64,000 bases of DNA from Acetobacter sp. UBA5411 (GTDB taxonomy: Bacteria; Pseudomonadota; Alphaproteobacteria; Acetobacterales; Acetobacteraceae): assembly GCF_002409645.1 (NCBI RefSeq), contig NZ_DHNR01000041.1, positions 118,169-182,168 of the forward strand. The letters are read 5' to 3'. The position numbers were made by a program, and so were the translations under genes. The notes beneath the pieces are model-generated. The model had not been told where the DNA came from. It was given only the letters and a program-made list of their open reading frames with translations, and ran no database searches. Below are positions 27,686-36,947 of the stretch, one piece after another. Within the stretch, counting starts at the first letter, position 1. Every line of letters begins with the position of its first letter.

Positions 27686-27853
27686 ATGGCGACTGAAGGC
27701 CCCGAGGCACAGTTTCTCAAGCCGCGTCTTAACGCGCTGGTAGCTGAAGCCGCGAAGAATGGCTTTTCGACGGATGTAACGATCGCCGTTCTGCTTGATC
27801 TGCTGGATACGGAGAGTTTTGGTGTGACCACGCCTGAAGGAGAAGATGAGTGA
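27686..27853 (+). CDS. Small conserved-looking protein (55 aa) coupled to the J-protein gene
   Basis: The ATG at 27686 follows an AGGA site 5-6 nt upstream. The short acidic product begins MATEGPEAQFLKPRLNALVA, likely forms two amphipathic helices (LKPRLNALVAEAAKNG and DVTIAVLLDLLDT), and ends in an acidic tail (EGEDE). I do not recognise a family. Its TGA overlaps the GTG of the J-protein gene (GTGA, 27850-27853), so translation is coupled and a role with that co-chaperone is possible. The frame is open further upstream but the upstream residues look non-coding. Confidence 0.55.
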   Translation: MATEGPEAQFLKPRLNALVAEAAKNGFSTDVTIAVLLDLLDTESFGVTTPEGEDE

Positions 27854-28788
27854 GCGCAGGCGATCCATATCAGGTACTGGGTGTCGCGCGAACCGCGAGT
27901 CAGGACGAGATTCGCAAGGCCTATCGCAAGCTGGCCAAGAAATATCACCCGGACTTCAATCCGGGCGACAAGGAAGCCGAGGAGAAATTCAAGGCTGCCA
28001 GTCAGGCGAATGACCTGTTGTCAGATGAAGCCCAGCGGGCGCGCTATGACCGCGGTGAGATCGATGCGACCGGACAGGAACGTGCGCCTCCGGGTTACGG
28101 AGCGCATGGCGGCTACCGTGACTTCGGGGAAGGCATGGGCGGCTTCCGTCAGGGTGGCGGAGCTGGTGGTTTCTCGACCGAGGATCTGAGTGATCTGTTC
28201 GGTGGCATGTTTGGCGGTGGACGCGGTGGTGGCGGTTTCAACCGTCGTCCCTCCGGTCCGCAGCCGGGACAGGACAGGTCCTATAATCTGACGGTGTCCT
28301 TTATCGATTCCGTGCTGGGAACGACATCGCGTGTTTCATTGCCGGGAGGCTCCACACTGGATGTCCGCATTCCGCCGGGCATTGAGAGTGGTCAGGTTCT
28401 TAGGCTGCGTGGAAAAGGCGGCGAGGGGATTCAGGGCGGTCCTGCCGGGGACGCTCTCATCACTGTCACGGTGACACCGGATGCCCAGTATACACGGGAA
28501 GGGCGTGACCTCCGGGAGACCCTTCCAGTCGATCTGAAGACTGCCATTCTCGGTGGACCTATCACTGTTCCGACGCCATCCGGTGCGGTGCGCATGAATG
28601 TTCCTGCTGACTCCGACACAGGCACAGTCCTGCGTCTGAAGGGACGGGGCGTGAAGGAGCACGGGAAGCACGAGGCCGGTAATCTGTATGTCCGGCTGGA
28701 AGTGCATATTGGCAAGGCTGACGAGAAGCTGAAGGCGTTTCTCAAAGGGCAGGATGCTGAAGAAGAAGCCGCCTCTTCCGCCGGGTAA
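27850..28788 (+). CDS. DnaJ-class molecular chaperone, CbpA type
   Basis: Co-chaperone that stimulates DnaK. The 312-aa protein has an N-terminal J domain (residues 5-70) with the essential HPD motif (KKYHPDF), a Gly/Phe/Arg-rich linker (about 80-135), and the two beta C-terminal substrate-binding domains (about 138-300). It lacks the CxxCxGxG zinc-finger repeats, so it is a class B (CbpA-like) protein and not DnaJ itself. It starts with GTG overlapping the stop of the 55-aa gene. A long hairpin follows its stop. Confidence 0.9.
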   Translation: MSAGDPYQVLGVARTASQDEIRKAYRKLAKKYHPDFNPGDKEAEEKFKAASQANDLLSDEAQRARYDRGEIDATGQERAPPGYGAHGGYRDFGEGMGGFRQGGGAGGFSTEDLSDLFGGMFGGGRGGGGFNRRPSGPQPGQDRSYNLTVSFIDSVLGTTSRVSLPGGSTLDVRIPPGIESGQVLRLRGKGGEGIQGGPAGDALITVTVTPDAQYTREGRDLRETLPVDLKTAILGGPITVPTPSGAVRMNVPADSDTGTVLRLKGRGVKEHGKHEAGNLYVRLEVHIGKADEKLKAFLKGQDAEEEAASSAG

Positions 28789-28808
28789 AAGTGTCAGTAT
28801 TGGTTTGA

Positions 28809-28849
28809 ATCAGAACACCCTCTGTCAGTCTGGCAGAGGGTGTTCTGAT
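28809..28849. terminator. 16-bp perfect hairpin between convergent genes
   Basis: ATCAGAACACCCTCTG (28809-28824) pairs perfectly with 28834-28849, with a loop of 9. It lies 20 bp after the J-protein stop and 9 bp before the stop of the convergent RcnB-like gene. It has no long T-run, but its position suggests a two-way terminator. Confidence 0.75.
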
Positions 28850-28858
28850 ATCAGAGGC

Positions 28859-29335
28859 TCAGTATCCGGGGCCGCCCATCATAGCGCCCGGAGCCATACC
28901 ACCGCCGGTTGCCATGCCACCCGGTCCCATGCCGCTGACCACACCGTTGACAACCACGGCCGAGATGATGCCGGTGGCGATGGCGGTCAGAAGGAATTGA
29001 TTGCCCGACTGGATCCAGCGATATCCATACGGAGGCGCGTAAAGCCCACGATAGGACTGCCAGTTATTGATCCACGGATCACCACCCCAGTAGCGGGCAC
29101 CAGGACGCCAGTTGTTCATGGGTGGCGGCGGTGCTCCACGGCGACCGTATCCGCCACCGCCGCCACGAGAGTCGCGTCCTCCGGGGCCGCCGTGGTCCGG
29201 GCCGCCTCGTCCACCGCCGCCGCCACGGAACTCACCACCCTGATGACTTCCTCCGGGCATGGGCTGTGCCATCGCGCAGACAGGCGCGACGCTCAGAACG
29301 GACGCCATGATGAATGCGATCGGTTTTATTCGCAT
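28859..29335 (-). CDS. RcnB-family periplasmic protein
   Basis: A 158-aa secreted protein. The ATG at 29335 is chosen because it begins a clean signal peptide (MRIKPIAFIMASVLSVAPVC, cleavage after AMA) and has AGGAAACGAG upstream; the frame extends 21 codons further. The mature part is very Gly/Arg/Pro-rich (about residues 30-75), then carries the RcnB motif PPYGYRWIQSGNQFLLTAIA and a hydrophobic TGIISAVVVNGVVSG segment, and ends in a Gly/Met-rich tail. RcnB in E. coli influences nickel/cobalt homeostasis; the function of these Gly-rich alphaproteobacterial members is not known. Confidence 0.7.
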   Translation of the reverse strand: MRIKPIAFIMASVLSVAPVCAMAQPMPGGSHQGGEFRGGGGGRGGPDHGGPGGRDSRGGGGGYGRRGAPPPPMNNWRPGARYWGGDPWINNWQSYRGLYAPPYGYRWIQSGNQFLLTAIATGIISAVVVNGVVSGMGPGGMATGGGMAPGAMMGGPGY

Positions 29336-29522
29336 GTAGAACTCGTTTCCTGAGTTGTGTTGAAGGTCAACCTGACACGAAAACGATGGCGCTAACATGG
29401 CGTTGATTCAAGGTGAAGCCCGACTATGAGGACAATTTTATCGGAAGCAACGTGACCAACTGCCGATAAAACGAGCCACATCGCGAGATGTTGTGGTCAG
29501 ACGTCCTTTTTGAAACAACAGA

Positions 29523-30519
29523 TCATACATTGCGTGGCCTGCAGCGGGCACCGATCATAAGGCGACTTAAATAAGGTACTGATTTGACCATCTGATGGAC
29601 GGCGATGGGGAGAAGAAGCCCTCCTGCAAGACAGGCGGGGAAAAGTATAGCGAGAGAATGAATACCAAAACGGAGCATGGCAATGCGAACCGCAGAGGTG
29701 CCAAAGACATGAAAAAGGTAGATTGAATAAGAAAATACACCAATTTTTTCAAGAAAAGAACTATCTTTTACAGAGGATATAATTATGGTGCAAAGTAATA
29801 TTCCTAGGAGTAAAGGGTAAAATTTCTCTATATCCACTGTTTTTCCAAATATAGAAAGAGTAAGGAATATTCCAATCAATGGAAAAGATAAAAGATAAAA
29901 TATATCAAATGATTTTTGTAAGTTCTTACAAAAACGACTCATGCCCACACCGCAAAGAAAAAAAGGAAATAGGTAAAGTGCTCTATTGAATGAAAAAAAA
30001 TGTTGTAAAATTATCTCTATATACAAAAAGAATAGAGGAAAGGAAAAAAATTGAAATGAATCCTTTGTTTGTTTTTAATGAATTATTTTTATCTATGAAA
30101 GATATTACTATAAATATAATGAAGAGAGACTGAAGAAACCAGAAATGCTCGTATGGCCAGAACATTAGAAATGGAAACTGTTCTAGGCTAACTTTATAAT
30201 TTGCACCAGGAGTTATCATTTGAACGACAGCAAATAGGTAGCCGACACAAATAAGAGGCAATATCAAACGGAGAACTTTACCTTTCAAAAAGGCAATAGT
30301 GTGACCAGGAAGAACTGGCCTCCAAGCATAAACTATACCAGAAAGAATGGTGAACAGTGGCATGCGAAGATAAGCAAGCCATGAATTGACGATTGCGATC
30401 GGAGAATCTGCCGCAAGCCTGAGCCCCGTAAGAGGAGAGTAACCAATCGTATGATAGGAGACTAGTAATATGCACGCAATTCCTCGTGCCGTATCTACCT
30501 TCAGGTCGCGTTTTAACAT
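29523..30519 (-). pseudogene. Acyltransferase-3 (OafA/NodX-like) gene split by a frameshift at an A8 tract
   Basis: Membrane O-acyltransferase that would acetylate a cell-surface sugar. The first frame (30519 to 29983, 178 aa) has the N-terminal family motif RDLKVDTARGIACILLVSYH with the catalytic-type His, and several membrane helices. The second frame (down to 29523) continues with further helices, including FLEKIGVFSYSIYLFHV, a typical late motif. They join if the tract at 29993-30000 were one base shorter, giving about 330 aa, the normal family length. The region is clearly AT-rich and uses codons unlike its neighbours, so it was probably acquired. It may be a phase-variable gene in its off state, a true pseudogene or a sequencing error. 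Confidence 0.7.
29993..30000. repeat. A8 homopolymer inside the acyltransferase gene
   Basis: Eight A on this strand (T8 in the coding strand) sit exactly where the two halves of the acyltransferase frame meet. With seven the frame would read through as T-F-F-S-F-N-R; with eight it stops at TAG (29983-29985). Confidence 0.7.
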
Positions 30520-30731
30520 TTCATTAAGCCAAAATTAAGAATATTTTGGATAAATACACGTAATTTTATTTTGAGAAAGAGTGTAATTTTCTGAAACAAA
30601 AAATTCGATCGCAATTCATAATTCAGAAGTGTGTTATTCTATATTGTAATGAATCTTGTGTAATTTCCGTAAGTGTCTATTATATAAAGACTTTTATGAT
30701 GTTTGATGATTAAGCTATATGGCACACATAT

Positions 30732-31910
30732 CTACGCACTTTCCTCGTCGCCCTCTTCGCCAAATCGGGAATTGCGGTGAACCCACACGGACATGAGCAG
30801 TCCGAACCCAAGCATCACGTTGATCAGGGCGGAACCGCCGTAGGACACCAGCGGCAGGGGCACGCCACCGACGGGGATGGCCCCCATCACCATGGAGAGA
30901 TTGACCAGACAATACAGGAAGAAATTCACTGAAATGCCCAGAGCCAGCAGTCGCCCGAAGCGATTGCGGCTGCGGATGGCCATCACCATGCCGCCGAGAA
31001 TGAGGAGAAGAAGCAGGCCGATGACCAGCGCTCCGCCTGCATAACCCCATTCTTCGGCGATGGTCGTGAAAATGAAGTCCGTCTGCTTTTCAGGAAGAAA
31101 GTTCAGCTGTCCCTGTGTGCCATGCAGATAGCCCTGCCCCCACATGCCCCCCGATCCAAGAGCGATCTTTGACTGGATAATGTTGTAGCCAGCCCCGAGA
31201 GGGTCGCTTTCCGGGTGAAGGAAGGTGGTGATACGCGCCCTCTGATAATCATGCAGATGGGAGTAGGCGAGTTTCAGAAGGAAGGGCACCGGCAGCAGGA
31301 GAAGGACGATCTGCCAGAGACGCATCCCGGCGGCGAAGAACAGGGACGCTCCAATGCCACCGATGATCACCGCCGTGCCGAGGTTGGGTTCCTTGAGCAC
31401 CAGACCTACCGGGACCAGCACCATAAGCGCCGGGATGATCAGACGCAGCGGGTTGCCCATCTTGCTGTAGGGAATGCGGGAGAACCATGTCGCCAGCATC
31501 AGGACGAGGGCGACCTTGGCGTATTCGGACGGCTGAACCTGCGTGCCGCCGATCATGACCCAGCGCTCCGCACCCTTGCCGACATGACCCATCTGAAGAA
31601 CGACAACCAGCAGGGCCAGCGAGAAAAGATAGAGTGGCCATGCCAACCGGACGAGAAATTTGGGGGGTAGCATGGCGACGGTCAGCGTCAGGATCAGGCC
31701 GAAGCCAAAACGGGCGGCCTGTGGTCCGGCGAAGGGACGGGCGGAGCCACCTCCTGCTGAATAGAGCGCAATATAGCCGACGCCCGCCAGTGTGCAGATG
31801 AGAAGAATGTACAGCCAGCTGACCTGCCAGAGTTTTGACAGCGTGCGGAAATTCGGTTCGGCTCGTAGCAGCCGCTTGCGAAAACGCCTCATCGGCATCC
31901 GTGAATCCAC
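30732..31910 (-). CDS. rodA: Rod-shape peptidoglycan polymerase RodA (SEDS family)
   Basis: Inner-membrane glycosyltransferase that polymerises lipid II in the elongasome with PBP2. The 392-aa protein has about ten helices and SEDS motifs (GKGAERWVMIGGTQVQPSEY, KQTDFIFTTIAEEWGYAGG, and PLPLVSYGGSALI near the end). The start is a GTG at 31910, supported by a strong GAGGAGG eight bases upstream; ATGs occur four and six codons later. It lies 51 bp after the mrdA stop and closes the mreBCD-mrdA-rodA cluster. The 200-bp AT-rich DNA downstream (30520-30731) shows no gene. Confidence 0.95.
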   Translation of the reverse strand: MDSRMPMRRFRKRLLRAEPNFRTLSKLWQVSWLYILLICTLAGVGYIALYSAGGGSARPFAGPQAARFGFGLILTLTVAMLPPKFLVRLAWPLYLFSLALLVVVLQMGHVGKGAERWVMIGGTQVQPSEYAKVALVLMLATWFSRIPYSKMGNPLRLIIPALMVLVPVGLVLKEPNLGTAVIIGGIGASLFFAAGMRLWQIVLLLLPVPFLLKLAYSHLHDYQRARITTFLHPESDPLGAGYNIIQSKIALGSGGMWGQGYLHGTQGQLNFLPEKQTDFIFTTIAEEWGYAGGALVIGLLLLLILGGMVMAIRSRNRFGRLLALGISVNFFLYCLVNLSMVMGAIPVGGVPLPLVSYGGSALINVMLGFGLLMSVWVHRNSRFGEEGDEESA

Positions 31911-31961
31911 GGTGATGCCCTCCTCGAAATCAGATGGGGACCAGTTCAGAAACCGCTCAGA

Positions 31962-33878
31962 CTACTCTGCATCCGCAACAGTCTGCCCCGGCGCGCTCTT
32001 GTGATTGACCGGATCACGCAGCAGGGTATCGGTCATGATGTCCCGGGCTAGTGGCGCGGCCACATCGGCACCGGCGTTGCCGTGTTCTATCACGACCGAA
32101 ACCGCATAGCGCGGAGAGTCGTAGGGTGCAAAGCAGATGAACAGCGCATGCGGGCGGAATTCCCACGGGAGTGTGGCGGAGTTGAAGTGACCACTCTCAC
32201 GGAGGGCTCTTGAGACACGCCGCACCTGTGCGGAACCGGTTTTGCCAGCCATTTCGACGCCCGGGATGGCCAGACGCGCCTTGGGCGCCGTGCCGTGGCT
32301 CTCGTTCACGACGGCGAACATCCCCTCCCGGACGGCTCGCAGATAGCGATCGTCCATGCCCAGTTCCGGCCAGTGCTGTGGATCGACCTGAGCGCCGATA
32401 TCCCCGTTGATCGCCCGGACCAGATGCGGCTCGACCTTGCGACCTGTGGCGATGCGAGACGTATAGGTCGCTAACTGGAGGGGCGTGACCTGCACAAAGC
32501 CCTGACCGATGCCACTGACGACCGTATCGCCGCCGTTCCAGTGATGTTTGTGCTTCTGACGCCATTCGGGTGTCGGGATAAGACCCAGACGCTGGTGAGG
32601 GAGTTCGATGCCCAGTTCCGTGCCGAGCCCCAGTTCGTGAGCTGAAGCCGCCAGCCTGTCCATGCCGACTTTCATGGCGACTTCATAGAAATAGACGTCA
32701 CAGGAGTATTTCAGCGCGAGGTGCAGGTCGACCGAGCCGTGTCCATGCTTCGCCCAGCAGTGGAAACGCGCCCCACCCAGATCGAAATGGCCGGGGCAGA
32801 AAAACCGGTCTGAAGGAGAAATCACACCTGCATTCAGGGCGGCCATCGCCACGGCTGGCTTGAAGGTTGAACCCGGCGGATAGACACCCGAGACGGTCTT
32901 GTCGATCAGCGGTGTGCGCTGATCGCTGGTCCATTCAATCCATTGGGCGCGACTGACGCCACTGTCGAACAGGGAAGGGTCGAAGGAAGGCGTGCTGCAC
33001 ATCGCCAGCACTTCACCATTGCGACAGTCCATGACGACAGAAGAGGCAGCCAGATCACCGATCCGGTTCTGGATGGTCTGCTGCAATCCCACGTCGAGGG
33101 TCAGCGCCAGTTCATCGCCGGGCGTACCATCCTGACGATCGAGTTCCTTCATAACGCGCCCGACGGAATTGACCTCCATCTCCACGGAACCGGCCTGTCC
33201 CCGCAGCATCGCGTCCTGACTCTGCTCGACGCCAGCGCGGCCGATGCGCATGCCCGGCAGGGCGAACAGCGCGGATTTGGCCACATCCTGCTCATTGGGA
33301 GGAGCCACATAGCCGATCGTGTGGGCCAGAAGCTCACCGAAAGGATAGGAGCGCGTGGTCCCGACATCAATTAACACACCCGGCAGCGAGGGGGAGTTGA
33401 TTTCAATGCGAGCCATGTCATCCCAGGAGAGAAATTCTCTCAGGACGACAGGGATAAATTTGCGTTTGTGCCGGATCTCGCGGGCGATGCGGGAACGATC
33501 ATGTTCGTCGAGCGGCACAAGCTGGGAAAACCGCTCAACGCTGCCTTCGACGTCCGTGGTTTCTTCCGAAAGAAGCAGGGCGCGCCAGTTGGTTTTGTTG
33601 GCGGCGAGGATGGTGCCGAAACGATCAGAAATCAGTCCGCGCGGCGGGGCCAGCAGACGTTTGCTGGTCCGGTTTTTGTCGGCCAGCTTGGCGAAATGGT
33701 CGCCATTATTGACCTGAAGGTCGTACAGACGACGTCCCAGTTCGCCAAGCGCTGCCGTTTGCACCGCCATGATCAGAAGAGCACGTCGGGTGAAGACACC
33801 CTTGCCGGGATCTTTCTGGTCACGGACAGGCAATAGCCTGTTCAGCTTTTCCCTTTTTTTCCGTCCACGGAATCTCAT
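31962..33878 (-). CDS. mrdA: Penicillin-binding protein 2 (elongation transpeptidase)
   Basis: Class B PBP that cross-links peptidoglycan during cylindrical growth with RodA. The 638-aa protein has one N-terminal membrane helix (about 32-46), the non-penicillin-binding pedestal, and a transpeptidase domain with catalytic STFK (S337, K340), an S-C-D triad in KYSCDVYFYE, and KTG in MAGKTGSAQV. Its start is ATG at 33878. It follows mreD after a 64-bp gap in the same orientation. It is the usual target of mecillinam in this family. Confidence 0.96.
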   Translation of the reverse strand: MRFRGRKKREKLNRLLPVRDQKDPGKGVFTRRALLIMAVQTAALGELGRRLYDLQVNNGDHFAKLADKNRTSKRLLAPPRGLISDRFGTILAANKTNWRALLLSEETTDVEGSVERFSQLVPLDEHDRSRIAREIRHKRKFIPVVLREFLSWDDMARIEINSPSLPGVLIDVGTTRSYPFGELLAHTIGYVAPPNEQDVAKSALFALPGMRIGRAGVEQSQDAMLRGQAGSVEMEVNSVGRVMKELDRQDGTPGDELALTLDVGLQQTIQNRIGDLAASSVVMDCRNGEVLAMCSTPSFDPSLFDSGVSRAQWIEWTSDQRTPLIDKTVSGVYPPGSTFKPAVAMAALNAGVISPSDRFFCPGHFDLGGARFHCWAKHGHGSVDLHLALKYSCDVYFYEVAMKVGMDRLAASAHELGLGTELGIELPHQRLGLIPTPEWRQKHKHHWNGGDTVVSGIGQGFVQVTPLQLATYTSRIATGRKVEPHLVRAINGDIGAQVDPQHWPELGMDDRYLRAVREGMFAVVNESHGTAPKARLAIPGVEMAGKTGSAQVRRVSRALRESGHFNSATLPWEFRPHALFICFAPYDSPRYAVSVVIEHGNAGADVAAPLARDIMTDTLLRDPVNHKSAPGQTVADAE

Positions 33879-33942
33879 CAGACGGATGCCCCGACGACAG
33901 ATGGTCCGCCAACAGGCACACAGGTTGTGATGTCAGATGCCA

Positions 33943-34536
33943 TCACAGCTGCGGCTCCGGGTTGGAAAATCTTCGATGCGCCCAGTTTCCGAGGGCGGCG
34001 AAGGGGGGATAAATGCCCGCAGTGAGCATACATTCGAAGATGACCGGCGCTGTCGGCATGATTTTGAAAGATAGTGCGGAAACCAGAAACCACAACAGCC
34101 AGCATACGCAGCTTTCCAGCAGTGTGAAAGCAAGCCATAGCGTAACGAAATTCAGGCGCATCAGACCGAAGCGCATGTGTACGGCGGTTCCATGCAGCAG
34201 CAGAAATACGAAGGCGGTAACTCCAAGCGGCGCGAACCCGATCAGATCGAGCAGAAGTCCCAGACAGAACACCACCGGCACGGACATCGAAGCCGGTCGC
34301 CACACGGACCAGAAAAACACCGAGGCCATCGCAAGCCCCGGGATCAGCGCTATCGCGCCGGGGATACCGGTTGGAGCAGCCAGCAAAACTGCGGCAAGGG
34401 CTGTGAGGCCGCCCGGCAGAAGGCGCATGGCCAGCCGGTCAAGACGCTGCGCAAGGGCAGGTGCGGACCGGACATCAGGGTGCCAGTGAGACTGCGGGTG
34501 AGAGTGAGGATCGGATGACATGACGTGCTCTCTCAT
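33943..34536 (-). CDS. mreD: Rod-shape-determining membrane protein MreD
   Basis: A 197-aa inner-membrane protein with about five or six hydrophobic helices (residues 38-190), the expected size and position for MreD, which holds the MreC/RodA/PBP2 complex together. The family is weakly conserved; the segment LLLDLIGFAPLGVTAFVFLL is the clearest MreD-like stretch. The ATG overlaps the mreC stop (ATGA, 4 bp); a second ATG five codons on (MSSDPHSHP) is possible. The cytoplasmic N-terminus is unusually His-rich (SDPHSHPQSHWHP). Confidence 0.88.
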   Translation of the reverse strand: MREHVMSSDPHSHPQSHWHPDVRSAPALAQRLDRLAMRLLPGGLTALAAVLLAAPTGIPGAIALIPGLAMASVFFWSVWRPASMSVPVVFCLGLLLDLIGFAPLGVTAFVFLLLHGTAVHMRFGLMRLNFVTLWLAFTLLESCVCWLLWFLVSALSFKIMPTAPVIFECMLTAGIYPPFAALGNWAHRRFSNPEPQL

Positions 34537-35756
34537 CCGCGTCCTGCCGGAGGAAAACTGAAAGACGAGTGAGGCATGATGGAGCCGGATTTCTGTAACG
34601 GCTGATGATCGCCCTGCGTGTTGTCATCCTCATTCTGGTTCTGCGGATGCTCCTCGTTCGTGCGGTTGGACTCCGGTTTCTCGCTGCCCTGAGTATCCTG
34701 CCGTTGTGGCTGATAGCCCGCAGGGGGATGACCGGTCGCGGTCTCGACCACACCGCCTAGGGTCATGCCGTCGAGCGGATTGTCTTTCTTGCCGTCGCTG
34801 CGGACACTGCGACTGGATGTCACAGGCACACGACCCGGCGCATCCGGTGACTCAATTGTCCCGGTTTCGAAATTGAAGACCCGCAAAATGCTTAGATGAT
34901 TCAGGCGGGCATAAGGAATCACCACCGGCGTTCCGGCATGGATGTAATGAACGGTGCCGACTGGAATGCCTGTCGGGAGAAGGTCAGCCTGTCCGGATGT
35001 GACGACACGTTCTCCCTCAACCGGATGATTGTCCTGAGCGTAAAAGATCAATCTTGGAGTCGATGAATTGTCACCCGCCATGATGGCGGTTCCATGGCTT
35101 GATTCCAGCAGGACAGGGATGCGACTGGCGACATCATTGATCAGAAGGATACGGGCGGAATGTTCGCCGGTTTCTGTGACCCGTCCGGCAAAGCCGTCAG
35201 CGGCCAGCGCTACGTCGCCGACCCGGACACCATTGGCGGGTCCGGCATTGATGAGAACGGCATGGGAGTAGAGTCCTCCGACATCACCGACCACACGTCC
35301 CGTCACGAAGGACGGCAGTGGATCGGGCATCCAGTGGAGGTTCTCTTTGAGCGTGGCGTTTTCCTGCGTCAGGGAAACGGCGACATCATACCATCCGCGC
35401 AGGTTTTCGTTCTCGGAGCGGAGTTGGGCGTTTTCGTGTGCGAGGTGCCCGATGCTATGCAGTTCGGAAACGGCTTCCGAAATTTCATGACCGGGCAGCG
35501 CCACGAGCGACCAGAGAGGAGAGAGAACATCGGCTGTCGCCATGCGCGCTGCTACCGTGACACGCTGATTGGCCCATCCCAGCAGCATGATTGCGATGGA
35601 CAGCAGAAGCATGGCCGGCAGCCAGAGCCGGTCCAGCGCCTGACGAATCTGGATCGAGACAGGAATCATGCCGCAGGTCTTTCCGGCAGCGTTGACCGGC
35701 AGAACGGCAAAGCAGGGGAGGCTGTCCTGCCAGGCAGCGCCTTCCCGGAAATCCAT
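34533..35756 (-). CDS. mreC: Rod-shape-determining protein MreC
   Basis: Periplasmic scaffold that activates PBP2-RodA. In 407 aa: a cytoplasmic N-terminus of about 45 residues, one membrane helix (LWLPAMLLLSIAIMLLGWAN), a coiled coil (about 92-125, HENAQLRSENENLRGW) and two beta domains (about 130-295). A tail of about 110 residues rich in Pro, Gln, Asn, Ser and Glu follows, beyond the usual MreC length; it is predicted disordered and is of unknown use. It is co-transcribed with mreB upstream (144-bp gap) and coupled to mreD. Confidence 0.93.
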   Translation of the reverse strand: MDFREGAAWQDSLPCFAVLPVNAAGKTCGMIPVSIQIRQALDRLWLPAMLLLSIAIMLLGWANQRVTVAARMATADVLSPLWSLVALPGHEISEAVSELHSIGHLAHENAQLRSENENLRGWYDVAVSLTQENATLKENLHWMPDPLPSFVTGRVVGDVGGLYSHAVLINAGPANGVRVGDVALAADGFAGRVTETGEHSARILLINDVASRIPVLLESSHGTAIMAGDNSSTPRLIFYAQDNHPVEGERVVTSGQADLLPTGIPVGTVHYIHAGTPVVIPYARLNHLSILRVFNFETGTIESPDAPGRVPVTSSRSVRSDGKKDNPLDGMTLGGVVETATGHPPAGYQPQRQDTQGSEKPESNRTNEEHPQNQNEDDNTQGDHQPLQKSGSIMPHSSFSFPPAGRG

Positions 35757-35900
35757 CCTGATTTTTCCTCGCAGCCGCTCGCCAAGGAACCCCCATATTT
35801 TGGGGGCTGTATCCCCAATCTACGCTCTTCGAGCCATAATCATTCAGCTCTCTGCTGATATAATGGCAAAAAGCTGCAGAGAGTGCATGGTTATTTTTCG

Positions 35901-36947
35901 TTAATACATTGTCGTGAGGACATTGCGCAGGCGCTTCATTTCCTCAAGCGCACGGCCTGTCCCAAGTGCAACGCAGGATAGCGGGTCTTCTCCGACCGTA
36001 ACCGGCAGGCCTGTGGCCAACCGCAGCACTTCATCAAGGCGATAGAGCAGGGCGCCACCGCCCGTCAGAACAATGCCCTTATCCACGATATCGGCAGCCA
36101 GTTCCGGTGGGGTGTTTTCCAGCGTCAGCTTTACCGCTTCGATGATCTGGGTGATCGGCTCGGCCAAGCTGTCCGCAATCTGCGCCTGAGAGACGATGAC
36201 TTCACGCGGTGCGCCGGTGATCAGGTCGCGTCCCTTGACGTTCTGGAGCGGGCCGGGGTCGTTCGGGTCATCAGGCATCATGGCCGAACCGATGGACATC
36301 TTGATCCGTTCAGCAGAACTCTCGCCGATCAGAAGATTATGCATCCTGCGGATGTAAGAGATGATGGCTTCATCCATCTTGTCGCCGCCCACGCGCACCG
36401 AGCGGGCATAGACGATTCCACCAAGAGAGATAACGGCCACTTCCGTAGTGCCGCCGCCAATATCGACGATCATGCTGCCGGACGGTTCGGTCACCGGAAG
36501 ACCTGCGCCGATGGCAGCAGCCATAGGTTCCTCGATCAGGAACACGCGACGGGCTCCAGCGCTCTCGGCGCTTTCCTGAATGGCGCGGCGCTCGACAGCC
36601 GTGGAGCCGGAGGGCACGCACACGATAACCTGCGGGCTGGCGAAAATGCTGCGATTGTGCACGCGGCGGATGAAGTGTTTGATCATCTCTTCCGCGACTT
36701 CGAAGTCCGCAATAACGCCGTCACGCATCGGGCGGATCGCCATGATGTTGCCGGGGGTTCGCCCGACCATCTGTTTGGCTTCCTCACCGACGGCGAGAAC
36801 CTGTTTCTTGCCACGCGAGTCGGCAATGGCTACAACGGACGGTTCATTCAGAGCGATCCCGCGGCCTTTGACATACACCAGCGTATTGGCAGTGCCGAGG
36901 TCGATTGCCATGTCGGCCGACATGAGACCCAGCAGGCGAGCGAACAT
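35901..36947 (-). CDS. mreB: Rod-shape-determining actin-like protein MreB
   Basis: Bacterial actin that directs elongasome movement beneath the inner membrane. The 348-aa length is standard. Visible motifs: DLGTANTLVYVKGRGI (phosphate 1), the phosphate 2 segment MIVDIGGGTTEVAVISLGG, and the adenosine motif GIVLTGGGALLYRLDEVL. The short hydrophobic N-terminus (MFARLLGLM) can bind membrane. An AGGAG site precedes the ATG. First gene of the mreBCD-mrdA-rodA cluster; its promoter should lie in the 391-bp region to its right, which it shares with the divergent lipoprotein gene. Confidence 0.98.
   Translation of the reverse strand: MFARLLGLMSADMAIDLGTANTLVYVKGRGIALNEPSVVAIADSRGKKQVLAVGEEAKQMVGRTPGNIMAIRPMRDGVIADFEVAEEMIKHFIRRVHNRSIFASPQVIVCVPSGSTAVERRAIQESAESAGARRVFLIEEPMAAAIGAGLPVTEPSGSMIVDIGGGTTEVAVISLGGIVYARSVRVGGDKMDEAIISYIRRMHNLLIGESSAERIKMSIGSAMMPDDPNDPGPLQNVKGRDLITGAPREVIVSQAQIADSLAEPITQIIEAVKLTLENTPPELAADIVDKGIVLTGGGALLYRLDEVLRLATGLPVTVGEDPLSCVALGTGRALEEMKRLRNVLTTMY

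Noticed and set aside
29983..30519. Reading the first half of the acyltransferase as a complete short protein
   Set aside because: It ends abruptly after a homopolymer while the missing family motifs continue in the next frame, so it is better seen as one split gene.
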